A DNA stretch of 64,000 nt from JADLGL01 sp050184415 (GTDB lineage: Bacteria; Pseudomonadota; Alphaproteobacteria; Rhizobiales; Kaistiaceae), in NCBI GenBank assembly GCA_050184415.1, contig JBFXAJ010000015.1:1-64000 (forward strand), written 5' to 3'. Shown here one piece after another: positions 24,038 to 32,718 of the stretch (position 1 is its first letter; the number at the start of each line of letters is the position of its first letter). The notes beneath the pieces were generated by a model, which was not told the DNA's origin, did not search any database, and saw nothing but the letters and a program-made list of their open reading frames with translations. A program made the translations under genes and the position numbers.

Positions 24038-25293
24038 GCGGATTCCGGCGCGCGTCGCCTGACCTCCGCTTCCCAGCCGAACACGCTTCGCCCGCCATAG
24101 TCAGGCGAACGCCGGCGCTCCTCGGCGACGAACGCATCAAGGCTCGGCCCCGTCGCGCTCCGCTCCAGCCGGCGCGACTGCACGTCGAGCCGGCGGATGG
24201 CGTCGAGGCGCTCGTCATTGCCGAGCCTTGCCGCCGATAGTGCGGCTTTCAGCACCGAAATCGTCCGGTCGAGCACCAGCGTCGGCACTGCGAAGGGCTG
24301 GCGGTCCTTGCCGCCATGGGCGAGCGAGAAGCGGCCGGGATCGTCGAACCGGCAGGGCGCACCGTGGATCACCTCCGCAACGAGCGCCAGAGACCGGACC
24401 GTGCGCGCGCCTACCCCAGGCACCAGCAGCAGCTCCGCAAAGTCGCCGGGGCCGGCGTCGGCCGCGGCGGCAAGCGCACCATGAAGCCGGCGCAGGATCA
24501 CGTCCTTCGGCCGCACGTCGTGATGAGCGGGCATCACGAGGTGCGGCAAGAGCGGCTGGTCGTCCGGAACAGCCGGTCGCTTCGGCGCTTCGAGCGCCGC
24601 AATTTCGGTGGCGATGCCGTCCGGCCCGAGATCGCGAAGAAGGTCGAGCTGCCGCTCCCGCGACGCCGTCGCACGGCGGTCGGTCAGGTTGACGATCGTC
24701 CCCTGGTTCTGCCCGTCGATCGCCGCATGCGGCGCGTCCACGAAACTTTTTAGGTCCTCCGAAAGCCAATGATAGCGACGGGCGATCCTGCCGCCGCCGT
24801 TCATGCCCTGCTGGATGACGGTCCACTTGCCGTCATCGGCGACGACGAAGCCGTGGAGGTAGAGGTCGAACCCGTCCTGGACGGCCGCGCTGTCGACCTT
24901 GGCGACGAGCCGGCTCGCGCGGGCGAGCGCCGCCCCGTCGAAGCCGACGCGGTCGCCGATCGCCACCAGCTCGTTCGGCGTCTGTCGCGAATGACTGCCG
25001 CGGCCGCCGCAGACATGGAGGCCGAGATCGCTCGCGAGCGGCGCGAGGCCCCGCTTGAGGGCGCCGATGACGCTGGTGGTGATGCCGGACGAATGCCAGT
25101 CCATGCCCATCACGGCGCCGAACGACTGGAACCAGAACGGGTGGGCGAGGCGGCGGAGGAAGTCGTCGCGGCCATAATGGTGGACGATCGCCTCCGCGAT
25201 CACGGCGCCGAGGCGCGTCATCCGCTGGCCGAGCCAGGCCGGGACGCGGCCGTGATGGAGAGGCAGGTCGGCGCTGCCCGCGCGGGTGGCCAA
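24034..25293 (-). CDS. DUF763 family protein
   Basis: This 419-residue protein begins (TTG)ATRAGSADLPLHHGRVPAWL, then has FWFQSFGAVMGMDWHSSGITTSVIGALK, RGSHSRQTPNEL and QQGMNGGGRIARRYHWLS, all strongly conserved in DUF763. Near residues 310-330 it carries LLLVPGVGARTVRSLALVAEVIHG, a helix-hairpin-helix-like motif as in DNA-binding repair proteins. A nucleic-acid role is likely but unproved. The start codon is a TTG at 25293 with GGAGG ideally placed ten bases upstream, and it matches the conserved family N-terminus. The frame remains open to 25503, but that extension is Arg/Ser-rich and unconvincing. It is convergent with a small helix-turn-helix gene. Confidence 0.85.
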   Translation of the reverse strand: MATRAGSADLPLHHGRVPAWLGQRMTRLGAVIAEAIVHHYGRDDFLRRLAHPFWFQSFGAVMGMDWHSSGITTSVIGALKRGLAPLASDLGLHVCGGRGSHSRQTPNELVAIGDRVGFDGAALARASRLVAKVDSAAVQDGFDLYLHGFVVADDGKWTVIQQGMNGGGRIARRYHWLSEDLKSFVDAPHAAIDGQNQGTIVNLTDRRATASRERQLDLLRDLGPDGIATEIAALEAPKRPAVPDDQPLLPHLVMPAHHDVRPKDVILRRLHGALAAAADAGPGDFAELLLVPGVGARTVRSLALVAEVIHGAPCRFDDPGRFSLAHGGKDRQPFAVPTLVLDRTISVLKAALSAARLGNDERLDAIRRLDVQSRRLERSATGPSLDAFVAEERRRSPDYGGRSVFGWEAEVRRRAPESA

Positions 25294-25354
25294 GGTCGCC
25301 TCCGAACAAAGAGGGAACGCGTGTTGTAGCACGACCAGCGCCGCGCGAAACCCC

Positions 25355-25933
25355 CTAAAGCCGCTCGGGCGGCGGCGCCGTCGGCGGTGGCGTCTCGCCG
25401 GGACGATCGGCCGTCCGCTGCCAGATCCCGACGTCGCGCCACGCGCCGTGCTTGTGGCCGACCTCGCGCAGCACGCCCACGGAGCGGAACCCGAACGCCT
25501 CATGCAGCGCGACGCTTCCCGGATTGGGCAGCGCGATCAGGCCGAGCTGGGCGTGGAAGCCGAGGCGGTCGAGGAGCGGGATCAGCACGCCGTAGAGCGC
25601 ACGGCCGATCCCGCGGCGCCGCGCGGCGGCATCGACATAGACCGTGACCTGCGCCGACCAGTCATAGGCGGCGCGGGTATTCCAGACCCCCGCATAGGCG
25701 ACGCCGAGCACGGCCCCCTTCGCGTCGCTCGCGACGAGCCAAGGATAGCGGCCGCGGCTGGCACGCCAGTCGGCAACCCACTCATCCGCCGTCTGCGCGG
25801 CCGTCCGGAAATTGTATGCGGTCGTCGTGATGTAGTGGTTGATGATCGACGCCACGGACGCCATGTCGCCGGCCTCCGCAACCCGCACGACGAATTCGTC
25901 CGCGGCGCTCGTTTTCGCTTCCGGCTCGGGCAC
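25355..25933 (-). CDS. GNAT-family N-acetyltransferase (phosphinothricin acetyltransferase-like)
   Basis: This is a protein of about 192 residues. The GNAT core is VRVAEAGDMASVASIINHYITTTAYNFRT (first strand and helix), the acetyl-CoA loop SAQVTVYVDAAARRRGIGRALYGVLI (Q/R-x-x-G-x-G/A type), then LGLIALPNPGSVALHEAFGFRSVGVLREVGHKHGAWRDVGIWQR. This ending is very close to that of PAT/Bar-type acetyltransferases, which acetylate phosphinothricin or related amino compounds. The substrate is not known here. The start is uncertain: GTG at 25933 and TTG at 25945 are possible and neither has a strong ribosome site. It ends in a Pro-rich tail. It lies 61 bp upstream of DUF763 on the same strand. Confidence 0.82.
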   Translation of the reverse strand: MPEPEAKTSAADEFVVRVAEAGDMASVASIINHYITTTAYNFRTAAQTADEWVADWRASRGRYPWLVASDAKGAVLGVAYAGVWNTRAAYDWSAQVTVYVDAAARRRGIGRALYGVLIPLLDRLGFHAQLGLIALPNPGSVALHEAFGFRSVGVLREVGHKHGAWRDVGIWQRTADRPGETPPPTAPPPERL

Positions 25934-26310
25934 GTCCTTTACCAACGCAGTTGGCGTCAATCGCGAGCATCGCCGAATGCATCGCGCAAGGCCAGCGCGA
26001 CGCCCTATGCGCGCGTAGTTGATGGACCTACACTCATAGGTCTCTCCGCGACGGGAAAAGAAGTTTCCCGATCGTATAATTCCTCGACTCGGCCGCAATC
26101 TTGGCCAAGAGTTGTCGCAATTCGTCCCCTTGATGCCGGTCCAGCGGCTGGGGGAAATTCGGCAGTCAAATACCTGACGTGCCTAGCGTTCGCGGATTCG
26201 AGGGCGGCAAAAAAGTTGAATTGGGAACCAGTCATAAGGCCGGCTGATCTTGCGCCGGCCATTGACCTCAATCGACCATGGCCTCGTCTCCCGAAAAGGA
26301 AGACCAAGCC
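25934..26310. other. Intergenic region of about 375 bp between divergent genes
   Basis: This divergent spacer lies between the acetyltransferase and the SH3b-domain gene. Its middle is less GC-rich than its surroundings (around 26055-26100 and 26150-26235). It contains a GGCCGG / CCGGCC inverted repeat near 26240-26265. Promoters for both genes must lie here, but I could not settle on hexamers. I see no tRNA, repeat array or convincing small gene. Confidence 0.4.
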
Positions 26311-27642
26311 ATGCCTCTGGTACCTCTGAAACGACTTGCATCCGAACTTGACGAGGACGGACCCGCACCGCGGAGACGCCCTGTCCTGGTTGCACGAAGC
26401 CGTCCCGCGGGCGGTACCGAGGCAACGCCGGCCGAGGCCCATGCGCAATGGGAGAATCTCGCGACCGATTTCCCGGACCTGATCAAGGCCGAAGTCGACC
26501 TCGTCGAGGAACTCGAGAACATTCTTCGCGGCGACATCGACGCCACCGATGCTGATCTCATGCGCCGTCCGGACCCGTGTGACGACGAGCCGGGCGTCGA
26601 CACCCCAACCGCGCTCGATACGTTCCTTGCCGACCCGTGGGACGACGAACCGGCCCAAGCTGCGGCTATGACCGACCCGACGGCGATGCGCCTTGGCACG
26701 TGGGACAACGCCGAGGCGATGAGCGGGGTTCCCGCGTCGGCCGACGATGAGCAGCAGCGCTTCTGGCGCGCGGCGCGCGAAGGCACCACGGCCGGGAGGA
26801 TCCGAGATCGGCGCCGCCGGTCGGTGCGCTCCGACGTCGTCGTCATTTCCGGACTCGTCCTCCTCATCGCAGGCGTCGGTGCCTACTCCGCGTTCCGCGA
26901 CTGGACGCCGAACGATGCCACCGCCGCGGCCACCCCGCTCGTGCAGGCGGACGCGGTGACGGCGGCCGATGCGACCGCATTGGCCGGGGCGGAAGGTGCG
27001 GTCGCCGCACCGGCGCCGACCGAAACCGTCGCCCCCGCCGCCGAGGCCCCCGCGACCCCGGCACCGGCAGTTGAGGCCGCGGCGCCGGCCCCCGCGGTCG
27101 TCGACCCGTTTGCGGCGGAGCCGCGGACCGTCGCCGTCGTTCCGATCCCGGCCGACAATATCCCGCCAACGGCTCCGGCCGAGCCCGCGACGCCCGCGGC
27201 CGATGCGCTCAGACCGGCGACGCCGCCGCCGGCCGCAGCGGCCGACCGCGTCGACACCACGCCCCAGCCGATCGACCTCCTGACCCAGACCCCGCTGGCC
27301 GAGGCCCCGGCAACGCCGCCCGAGCCCGCTCCGGCACCGGCGGAGCCGGCTGCAGCCGCACCGGCTCGCGAGCCTGTTGCGGCGGCGCCAGCTCCTGCCC
27401 CGGCACCGACCCCAGCTCCGGCGCCAGTCCAGGCGGCCGCCGCTCCGCCGACCGGCGGGACGGTCGCGGTCGCCAACACCTGGGTCAACATGCGGGCCGG
27501 CGCGAGCAGCGGGAGCCCCGTCGTTCGCGTGGTCAGCCCGGGCACGGCCGTGACCGTCGTCTCCTGCGACGGCTGGTGTGAGGTCGTCGTGGACGGCGCC
27601 ACCGGCTGGATTTACCAGGACTTCCTTCGCGGCAACCGCTAG
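26311..27642 (+). CDS. Single-span membrane protein with a C-terminal SH3b domain
   Basis: This is a 443-residue protein. The first 174 residues are acidic and cytosolic, with two similar segments (PDPCDDEPGVDTPTALDTF and ADPWDDEPAQAAAMTDPTA). One membrane helix follows at about 175-195 (VVVISGLVLLIAGVGAYSAF). Next is a long Pro/Ala linker of about 180 residues and finally an SH3b domain (TVAVANTWVNMRAGASSGSPVV...GWCEVVVDGATGWIYQDFL). Such domains bind peptidoglycan or act as spacers at the cell wall, so a link from cytoplasm to envelope is likely. ATG 26311 is preferred because AAGGA lies ten bases upstream. ATG 26278 would add 11 residues. The only Cys pair (CDGWC) sits in the SH3b domain. 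Confidence 0.85.
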   Translation: MPLVPLKRLASELDEDGPAPRRRPVLVARSRPAGGTEATPAEAHAQWENLATDFPDLIKAEVDLVEELENILRGDIDATDADLMRRPDPCDDEPGVDTPTALDTFLADPWDDEPAQAAAMTDPTAMRLGTWDNAEAMSGVPASADDEQQRFWRAAREGTTAGRIRDRRRRSVRSDVVVISGLVLLIAGVGAYSAFRDWTPNDATAAATPLVQADAVTAADATALAGAEGAVAAPAPTETVAPAAEAPATPAPAVEAAAPAPAVVDPFAAEPRTVAVVPIPADNIPPTAPAEPATPAADALRPATPPPAAAADRVDTTPQPIDLLTQTPLAEAPATPPEPAPAPAEPAAAAPAREPVAAAPAPAPAPTPAPAPVQAAAAPPTGGTVAVANTWVNMRAGASSGSPVVRVVSPGTAVTVVSCDGWCEVVVDGATGWIYQDFLRGNR

Positions 27643-27756
27643 GACCACGCCGCGCGCCCCAAGGGGCGCCGCGCGAGGTGCATCAGCCCTTCGCTTGACC
27701 ACCGGCCGACCGGCCGCCAAGGTCGAGCGGAGGGCTTTTTCGTTCGAGGCAGTGCA

Positions 27757-29088
27757 ATGGGTGGCCGCGCGGTCCATCGGTCGGCGATTCTTGCGATCGC
27801 CGTGTTCATCCTTGCCACGGGCCTCCCGACGGAACGAACCAACGGCCCCGGAACGACGGCGATCGCCGAGGAGGCGGCACCGGGCTGGGCCTTCGGCGAT
27901 GCGACTGCCGAGATCATCCGCCTCCGCGACAGCCTCCTCCACCAGGACGGGCCGGCCGACAAGCTGCCGGCCAGTCTTGCCGGCGCGGTCGGGACCGCCG
28001 GCTATGCCGGGGACGATACCTGCCAGTTCGCCAATGACGGCGAGTGCGACGATCCCGGCATCGGGACCGGCGCCTGCGCGGCCGGCACGGACTATTCCGA
28101 CTGCTGGCGGATCGTGACGGGTGTCGAGGACGATTCATGCCGCTGGGCGAATGACGGCGAGTGCGACGAAGTCCATCTCGGGACCGGCGCGTGCACGCAG
28201 GCCACCGACCGGACCGACTGCGGCGCGGTGGCCTATCTTCGCAACCAGACCGACAGCTGCCGGCTCGCGTGGAACGGCGTGTGCAACGAGCCGGGGCTGG
28301 GCGACGGGGCGTGCGATCCGCGGACCGATCGCGGCGACTGCATCGGCCGCGACCGCCCGCTGACGATCGAGGACCATTTCTTCGGCCGCGACGATCGCGT
28401 GACGATGGATACGACGCAATTCCCGTGGTCGGTGATCGGCATGCTGGTCGGGGAGACCACGGGGTCGTGCACGGCGACGCTGGTTGCCGACGACGTGATC
28501 CTGACGGCGGCGCATTGCATCGAGGGCGAACGCGGGGTCGATGCCCGCGCCGAGTTCCAGGCCGCCTTCACGCCGGACGGCTTCTACGCCCGGGCGAACG
28601 TGATCGCCTATCTCCAGTCGCCCGACCGGGTGCGGGAGCTGACGTCGGGACAGGAGCCGGCCGGCACCGACTGGGCACTCCTCAGGATCGACCAGCCGCT
28701 CGGCGCCAAGCTCGGCCATGTCGGCGTCCGGCCGCTCCTTGCCACCTACGGTGAAGGCGCGCTGACGCTCGACCTGTTCCAGGCCGGCTACAGTTGGGAC
28801 ACCGGCGCCAATCTGTCGGGCAATATCGGCTGCCGCTTCACCGTGCTGGAGGACGGCAACCGCGTCCTCCACACCTGCGACACCACGCATGGCGACTCCG
28901 GGTCCCCCTTCATGGTCCGGGACGGCGACCAGTATTTCGTCCTCGCCACCGACTCGACGTTCCGCGCGGTCCCGAACGAGCCGCTGGTCAACGTGGCCAC
29001 GCGGACCGACGCCTGGGCCGACCTCCTTCCCGACTTCATCGCCGGCAGGATCGGTTCGGAGACACTGGTCACCGTCCTGCGGAAATAG
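27757..29088 (+). CDS. Secreted trypsin-like serine protease with three cysteine-rich repeats
   Basis: This is a 443-residue exported protein. The signal segment is about residues 8-25. Three repeats of about 35 residues follow (C89-C116, C128-C155, C168-C195), each with the spacing C-x7-C-x9-C-x8-C and a shared core such as ANDGECD...GTGAC...TD-x-x-DC. A chymotrypsin-fold domain runs from about 220: TAAHC contains His253, GTDWALLRI contains Asp305 and GDSGSP contains Ser381, so the catalytic triad is complete. Extra cysteines (C238/C254, C359/C374) fit disulfides of S1 proteases. The Asp/Asn-rich repeats may bind calcium or a surface ligand, which is inference. A GCGCCCC/GGGGCGC hairpin at 27654-27669 lies between this gene and the SH3b gene. 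Confidence 0.9.
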   Translation: MGGRAVHRSAILAIAVFILATGLPTERTNGPGTTAIAEEAAPGWAFGDATAEIIRLRDSLLHQDGPADKLPASLAGAVGTAGYAGDDTCQFANDGECDDPGIGTGACAAGTDYSDCWRIVTGVEDDSCRWANDGECDEVHLGTGACTQATDRTDCGAVAYLRNQTDSCRLAWNGVCNEPGLGDGACDPRTDRGDCIGRDRPLTIEDHFFGRDDRVTMDTTQFPWSVIGMLVGETTGSCTATLVADDVILTAAHCIEGERGVDARAEFQAAFTPDGFYARANVIAYLQSPDRVRELTSGQEPAGTDWALLRIDQPLGAKLGHVGVRPLLATYGEGALTLDLFQAGYSWDTGANLSGNIGCRFTVLEDGNRVLHTCDTTHGDSGSPFMVRDGDQYFVLATDSTFRAVPNEPLVNVATRTDAWADLLPDFIAGRIGSETLVTVLRK

Positions 29089-29132
29089 GCTCATCCTCCG
29101 ATCGCGGTTTGGCAGCGGCCCGCGTCGGGATT

Positions 29133-30110
29133 ATGGGCGTTCAGATGAGCAGCGCGGAGCCCGGCACGGCTGATCCAAGCGCGCCCTTCCAAGGCGTCAT
29201 CGTCCTCGGCATGCATCGCTCTGGCGCCTCGGTCGCCGCGGCAATCCTCGCGGCCCTTGGGCACGCGTTCGGCCCGCCCGGCGCGCTCGCGACCGCGGCC
29301 GGCCGGGCTCGGGAGGGGGTCTTCGAGCGACACGACATCCGAGCCGCCGCCGATGCACTGCTTGCATCGGTCGACGCCGACTGGTGGCGGATCACCGGCT
29401 TCGACCTCGCGGCGATCCCCCGATCGGAACGCGCCGCCGCGCTCAGGGCCTTCCGGCGCATCGTCGCCGCCTTTGCCGGCCGGCCATGGGCCGTGAAGGA
29501 GCCCCTTCTGTGCCTCCTCCTTCCGCTCCTCCGGGAGGCCGTGCCGCGCGCACGGATTCTCCATCTCTATCGCCACCCGCTCGAGGTCGCCCGTTCGCTC
29601 CGGCGCCGCTTCCGGACGCCGCTCCTCGCCGGCCTCGCTCTGTGGGAGGCATACAACAGCGCCGCGCTCGAGCACTCCCGCAACGCCGACCGGCTCTTCG
29701 TCGGCTATGGCGACCTCCTCGCCGACCCCAAGGCGGCGGTCGCGCGGATCAGCGCCTGGCTTGCGCCGGCCGGCGGCCATTCCGATCGGCAGTTGGCGGA
29801 CGCTGCAGATGCGGTGAAGAGCGAGCTGCGCCGGGAAAGGGCGGAGGATCGCGACCTTCGCGAGGCGCTCACGCGATCGCAGCGCTGGCTCTGGGATATC
29901 CTGACGACCGGCGCCCCCGTGGAGATCCCATCGCGCTCGCCGCTGTCGGCCCACGCCCTCCGCGAGTTCGAATCCGACGAGGCGGCGCGGCGTCAGGCGG
30001 AGGCGCGGATCGCGGAGCTGACGGTCGAGAACGAAGGCCTCCGTCGCGAGCGCGACGAAGCGCGGGCCGGCGCCATGGCCGCCGCGCCGGCGGGCCGACG
30101 CGAGCAATAG
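29133..30110 (+). CDS. Sulfotransferase-family protein
   Basis: This is a 325-residue protein. An N-terminal GVIVLGMHRSGAS (21-33) is the 5'-phosphosulfate-binding loop of PAPS sulfotransferases. WAVKEPLLCLLLPLL follows. ARILHLYRHPLEVARSLRRR is the 3'-phosphate-binding R-x-P-x-x-x-x-x-S-type motif with small variation. The C-terminal region has an EARIAELTVENEGLRRERDEAR coiled coil. These proteins sulfate carbohydrates or lipids at the cell surface, but the acceptor here is unknown. It lies directly upstream of a glycosyltransferase-like gene (broken by a frameshift), which suggests a role in glycan decoration. ATG 29133 and 29145 are both possible, with weak ribosome sites. Confidence 0.85.
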   Translation: MGVQMSSAEPGTADPSAPFQGVIVLGMHRSGASVAAAILAALGHAFGPPGALATAAGRAREGVFERHDIRAAADALLASVDADWWRITGFDLAAIPRSERAAALRAFRRIVAAFAGRPWAVKEPLLCLLLPLLREAVPRARILHLYRHPLEVARSLRRRFRTPLLAGLALWEAYNSAALEHSRNADRLFVGYGDLLADPKAAVARISAWLAPAGGHSDRQLADAADAVKSELRRERAEDRDLREALTRSQRWLWDILTTGAPVEIPSRSPLSAHALREFESDEAARRQAEARIAELTVENEGLRRERDEARAGAMAAAPAGRREQ

Positions 30111-30234
30111 GTTCGAAAGCGTCGTCCGGGCCGGCGAAGGGGCCCGCCGCTCTGCTCGCCTGAGGCTTGTGCGGCGGCGGGCAGGGTGACATTGCCAGCG
30201 ACCGGCGTCGGGCAAAGCGCCTGCGCCAAATTGC

Positions 30235-30885
30235 GTGTCGAATCACTGCATGAGCCAAGACCGCAGCGAGACCTTGCACGCCCCCGGCGACGACCCCGGG
30301 CTCTTCGTCTATTGGGGACGGCGCGGCCCGCTCAGCCGGCTGGTTGCGGATCTGGCGCAGTCCATCGCGGCCTCGGGCAGACGAGACGCCGTGTCCTATT
30401 CCCCCGACAATGAGCTGGCGGCGGACATCGCCGCTGCCAGTCCGCAGGCCTGGCCGTTTCCGACCTTCAAGTCGGGCCTCGGTGCCGTGACCGGGCTTCG
30501 GCGCTTCCTGGGGCAGCGCCGCCGCCTGTTGTCAGACCTCAAGGCCGGCGGCTTTCGGGCCGTCGTGGTGCTGATGCCGCATGCGTGGACACCGCTCCTC
30601 GGCCGCGCCGTGCGCCGCACGGGCCTCCGCTATGTCGTTGTCGTCCATGACGCCCGGCCACACCCCGGCGACACGACCTCGTCCGCCAACCGCTGGCTCG
30701 CGCGGGACGCCGACACCGCCGGCCTCGTGGTGACGCTGACGGAGGCGGTCGAAACCCAGCTCATCGAGGACCGTCCCTCCCTCCGAGGCCGCACGGCGGT
30801 CGTCCCGCATCCGACGATGGCCTATGGCCAGGCCGCCGCCCGCGGCGACGGGCCGTTGCGGGTCCTCTCCTCGGCCGGATTATGA
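30235..30885 (+). pseudogene. N-terminal half of a GT4 glycosyltransferase, cut by a frameshift
   Basis: This 216-codon frame has the first Rossmann domain of a GT-B glycosyltransferase: FVYWGRRGPLSRLVADLAQSI, VVVLMPHAWTPLLGRAVRRTGLRYVVVVHDARPHPGD and LVVTLTEAVETQLIEDRPSL..TAVVPHPTM. It ends DGPLRVLSSAGL and stops at 30885, exactly where a GT4 protein would read RVLFFGRIMTYKGL. The next frame (from 30882) continues with that sequence. Between the RVL codons and the GGC-CGG-ATT-ATG codons there are five bases instead of six, so a one-base deletion explains the break. It may be a true pseudogene, a sequencing error in a C/T run, or recoding. The start (GTG 30235 or ATG 30250) has no clear ribosome site. 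Confidence 0.75.
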
Positions 30886-31382
30886 CCTACAAGGGCCTGC
30901 CGCTGCTCGTCGAAGCGATGGAACGGCTGCGCGATGGCGGCATCCTGGCGACGCTCGGCATCTATGGCGAGGGCGACCTCGGGGCGCTTCGAAGCCGGAT
31001 CGCCGCTCTCGGCGCGACGGTGGTCGATCGCTGGATCGAACATGGCGAGATTGGCGGCATTCTCGCGCAGCACGACGTGGTGGTCCTGCCCTACATCGAG
31101 GCCAGCCAGTCGGGCGTGACGCCGGCGGCGCATGGCGCCGGGCTGCCGGTGATCGTCACGCCCGTGGGCGGGCTCGCGGACCAGGTGCGGCACGGGGTCG
31201 ACGGCCTGGTCACGGCGACCTCCACCGCCCCGGCGATCGCCGACGCCATCGCCGCCCTTGCCACGGACCGCGCGCTGGAGAAGCGGCTCCGCGCCGGTGC
31301 GGCGGAAACCCGAAGCTTCGATGTGCCGGCCTTCGCGAACCGGCTGCGCGAACTGGCGCTCGGCGCGCCGGACCCGCGCTAG
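30882..31382 (+). pseudogene. C-terminal half of the same GT4 glycosyltransferase
   Basis: This 166-codon frame begins at an ATG that overlaps the previous stop (ATGA) and continues the missing half. It has MTYKGLPLLVEAMERL, LGIYGEGDLG, the HDVVVLPYIEASQSGVTPAAHGAGLPVIVTPVGGLADQV donor-sugar site, and a closing helical segment. The E-x7-E-like acidic pattern of GT4 is represented by YIEASQSGVTPAAHGAG. It lacks an acceptor domain, so it could not act alone. Its stop codon overlaps that of the convergent HAD gene (31379-31382). The ATGA overlap looks like coupling but is more simply the product of the one-base shift. Confidence 0.75.
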
Positions 31383-32056
31383 AACCGCCGCGTCGCCCGT
31401 TCGAACACGATGATCTCCGGCAGCTCGCTCATGTGCCGGGCGATACGGTCCGCGCCGGCATCGAGGAGCCGGCGGTGATGGTCCGGCCGACAATGGCTGC
31501 CGCCGACGAAGCCGATCACCGCCATGCCCGCCGCCTTCCCCGCGCGGACGCCGGCGACGGAGTCCTCGACCACGATGCAATGGACGGGCTCCGCGTTCAT
31601 CGCCCGAGCGGCGTAGAGGAAGAGGTCCGGTGCCGGCTTGCCTTGAGGCACTGAGAGCACGCTGAAGATCGCGTCGCCGAAATGGCGGTCGAGGCCGGTC
31701 AGTCGCAGCGACTGCGCGATGCGGTCGGGATGCGAGGAGGACGCGACGCATTTCGCCGCGTGGATGCGCGAGAGGGCCTCGTCGGCACCGTCGGTCGCGC
31801 GCAGCTCGGTCTCGAAGGCGGTCATGATCGCTGCGCGGCGGAGTTCCGTTGCGTTTGCCGGCACCGGCAGGCCGCGCTCGGCGAAGATGGTCTTGGTGAC
31901 CGTCGCGGCGGCGACGCCCGCGAACCTATCGAGCATCTCCGCAGCGTCGATCGACGCGCCGGCCTCGGTGAAGCAGGCCGCCGCCACACGGGCCGCGATG
32001 AGCTCACTGTCCACCAGCACGCCGTCGCAGTCGAAGATGATGCAGGTCTCGGCCAT
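31379..32056 (-). CDS. HAD-superfamily (subfamily IA) phosphatase/phosphatase-like protein
   Basis: This 225-residue enzyme has motif I IIFDCDGVLVDSE at 6-18, with catalytic Asp9 and Asp11. Motif II is in CVASSSHPDRI, motif III is the lysine of QGKPAPDLFL, and motif IV is CIVVEDSVAGVRAGKAAGM. A helical cap lies between motifs I and II. This is the layout of phosphoglycolate phosphatase and beta-phosphoglucomutase-type enzymes, which hydrolyse or move phosphate on small sugars. The substrate cannot be told from sequence. The start at 32056 follows from the conserved MAETCIIFDCDG and removes 15 basic codons upstream. It is convergent with the broken glycosyltransferase, with stops overlapping by three to four bases. 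Confidence 0.88.
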   Translation of the reverse strand: MAETCIIFDCDGVLVDSELIAARVAAACFTEAGASIDAAEMLDRFAGVAAATVTKTIFAERGLPVPANATELRRAAIMTAFETELRATDGADEALSRIHAAKCVASSSHPDRIAQSLRLTGLDRHFGDAIFSVLSVPQGKPAPDLFLYAARAMNAEPVHCIVVEDSVAGVRAGKAAGMAVIGFVGGSHCRPDHHRRLLDAGADRIARHMSELPEIIVFERATRRF

Positions 32057-32254
32057 GGTCCGTCCCGGTGATCGGGGAGGGGTTTTGTGCCTGTCCGGCA
32101 CGCCCGCCGCAACGGAGCGAAGCCGTTTCCGCTTCCTGAACGCCAGATAACAACCGCCTCAGATCGCGTTCAGAGGGCGTGCGTCAAAACCACGCTCATG
32201 AATTCACCGCGGCGCCGAAACCGGACCGCCACAAAAGCTCTGAGGAACACCCCG

Positions 32255-32629
32255 ATGAACATCTTCGCCAAGACCGCTGTCGCCTCGACCCTCGCCCTCG
32301 GCACCGTCGCCGGCTCGACCTCCGCCTTCGCCTACGGCCCGGTGCCAGTCCAGCAGGTCGTCGTGGTCTCGCAGGCTGCCTGCGACAGCTACGCCCAGTC
32401 CTACGCGAACGGCGCGGTCGGGCCGCGGGCCCGTCCGGTGGTGGTCGGCACCCTCCTCGGCGCCGGCGCGGGCTTCCTGATCGGCGGCTATGGCTTCGGC
32501 GCACCGGGTGCGGGCGCTGCGATCGGCGCGGGCGTCGGTGCCCTCGGCGGTGCCGCCATCGGCAACCCGGCCTGGAACAACGCCTACACCGCCGCCTTCG
32601 GCGCCTGCATGCAGGGCTACTACCTCTAA
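32255..32629 (+). CDS. Glycine-zipper envelope protein
   Basis: This is a 124-residue protein with a signal peptide (MNIFAKTAVASTLALGTVAGSTSAFA). A short domain with two cysteines (AACDSYAQSY and GACMQGYY) surrounds a glycine-zipper: VVGTLLGAGAGFLIGGYGFGAPGAGAAIGAGVGALGGAAIG, in which Gly repeats every four residues. Such helices pack tightly in the membrane, and many rhizobial glycine-zipper proteins help maintain the outer membrane, but no precise role is known. GAGGAA lies about nine bases before the ATG at 32255. A strong intrinsic terminator about 90 bp downstream marks it as a single-gene transcript. Confidence 0.82.
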   Translation: MNIFAKTAVASTLALGTVAGSTSAFAYGPVPVQQVVVVSQAACDSYAQSYANGAVGPRARPVVVGTLLGAGAGFLIGGYGFGAPGAGAAIGAGVGALGGAAIGNPAWNNAYTAAFGACMQGYYL

Positions 32630-32718
32630 TCCAAGTTCTCTGCCGGAGCGGCGGCCACCGCCGCTCCCCTCCTTCCTGACCTCGGCTCTTCTGTCCTCTC
32701 TCCTCCTCACCCCACTGG

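Noticed and set aside
23714..25293. The helix-turn-helix gene plus DUF763 as a defence island or excision module.
   Set aside because: No integrase, attachment site, nuclease or other defence gene is adjacent, and DUF763 is widely distributed in non-defence contexts.
25294..25503. Extension of the DUF763 protein to 25503.
   Set aside because: The added residues (Arg/Ser-rich) overlap the acetyltransferase gene and do not match the family. The TTG at 25293 has a strong ribosome site.
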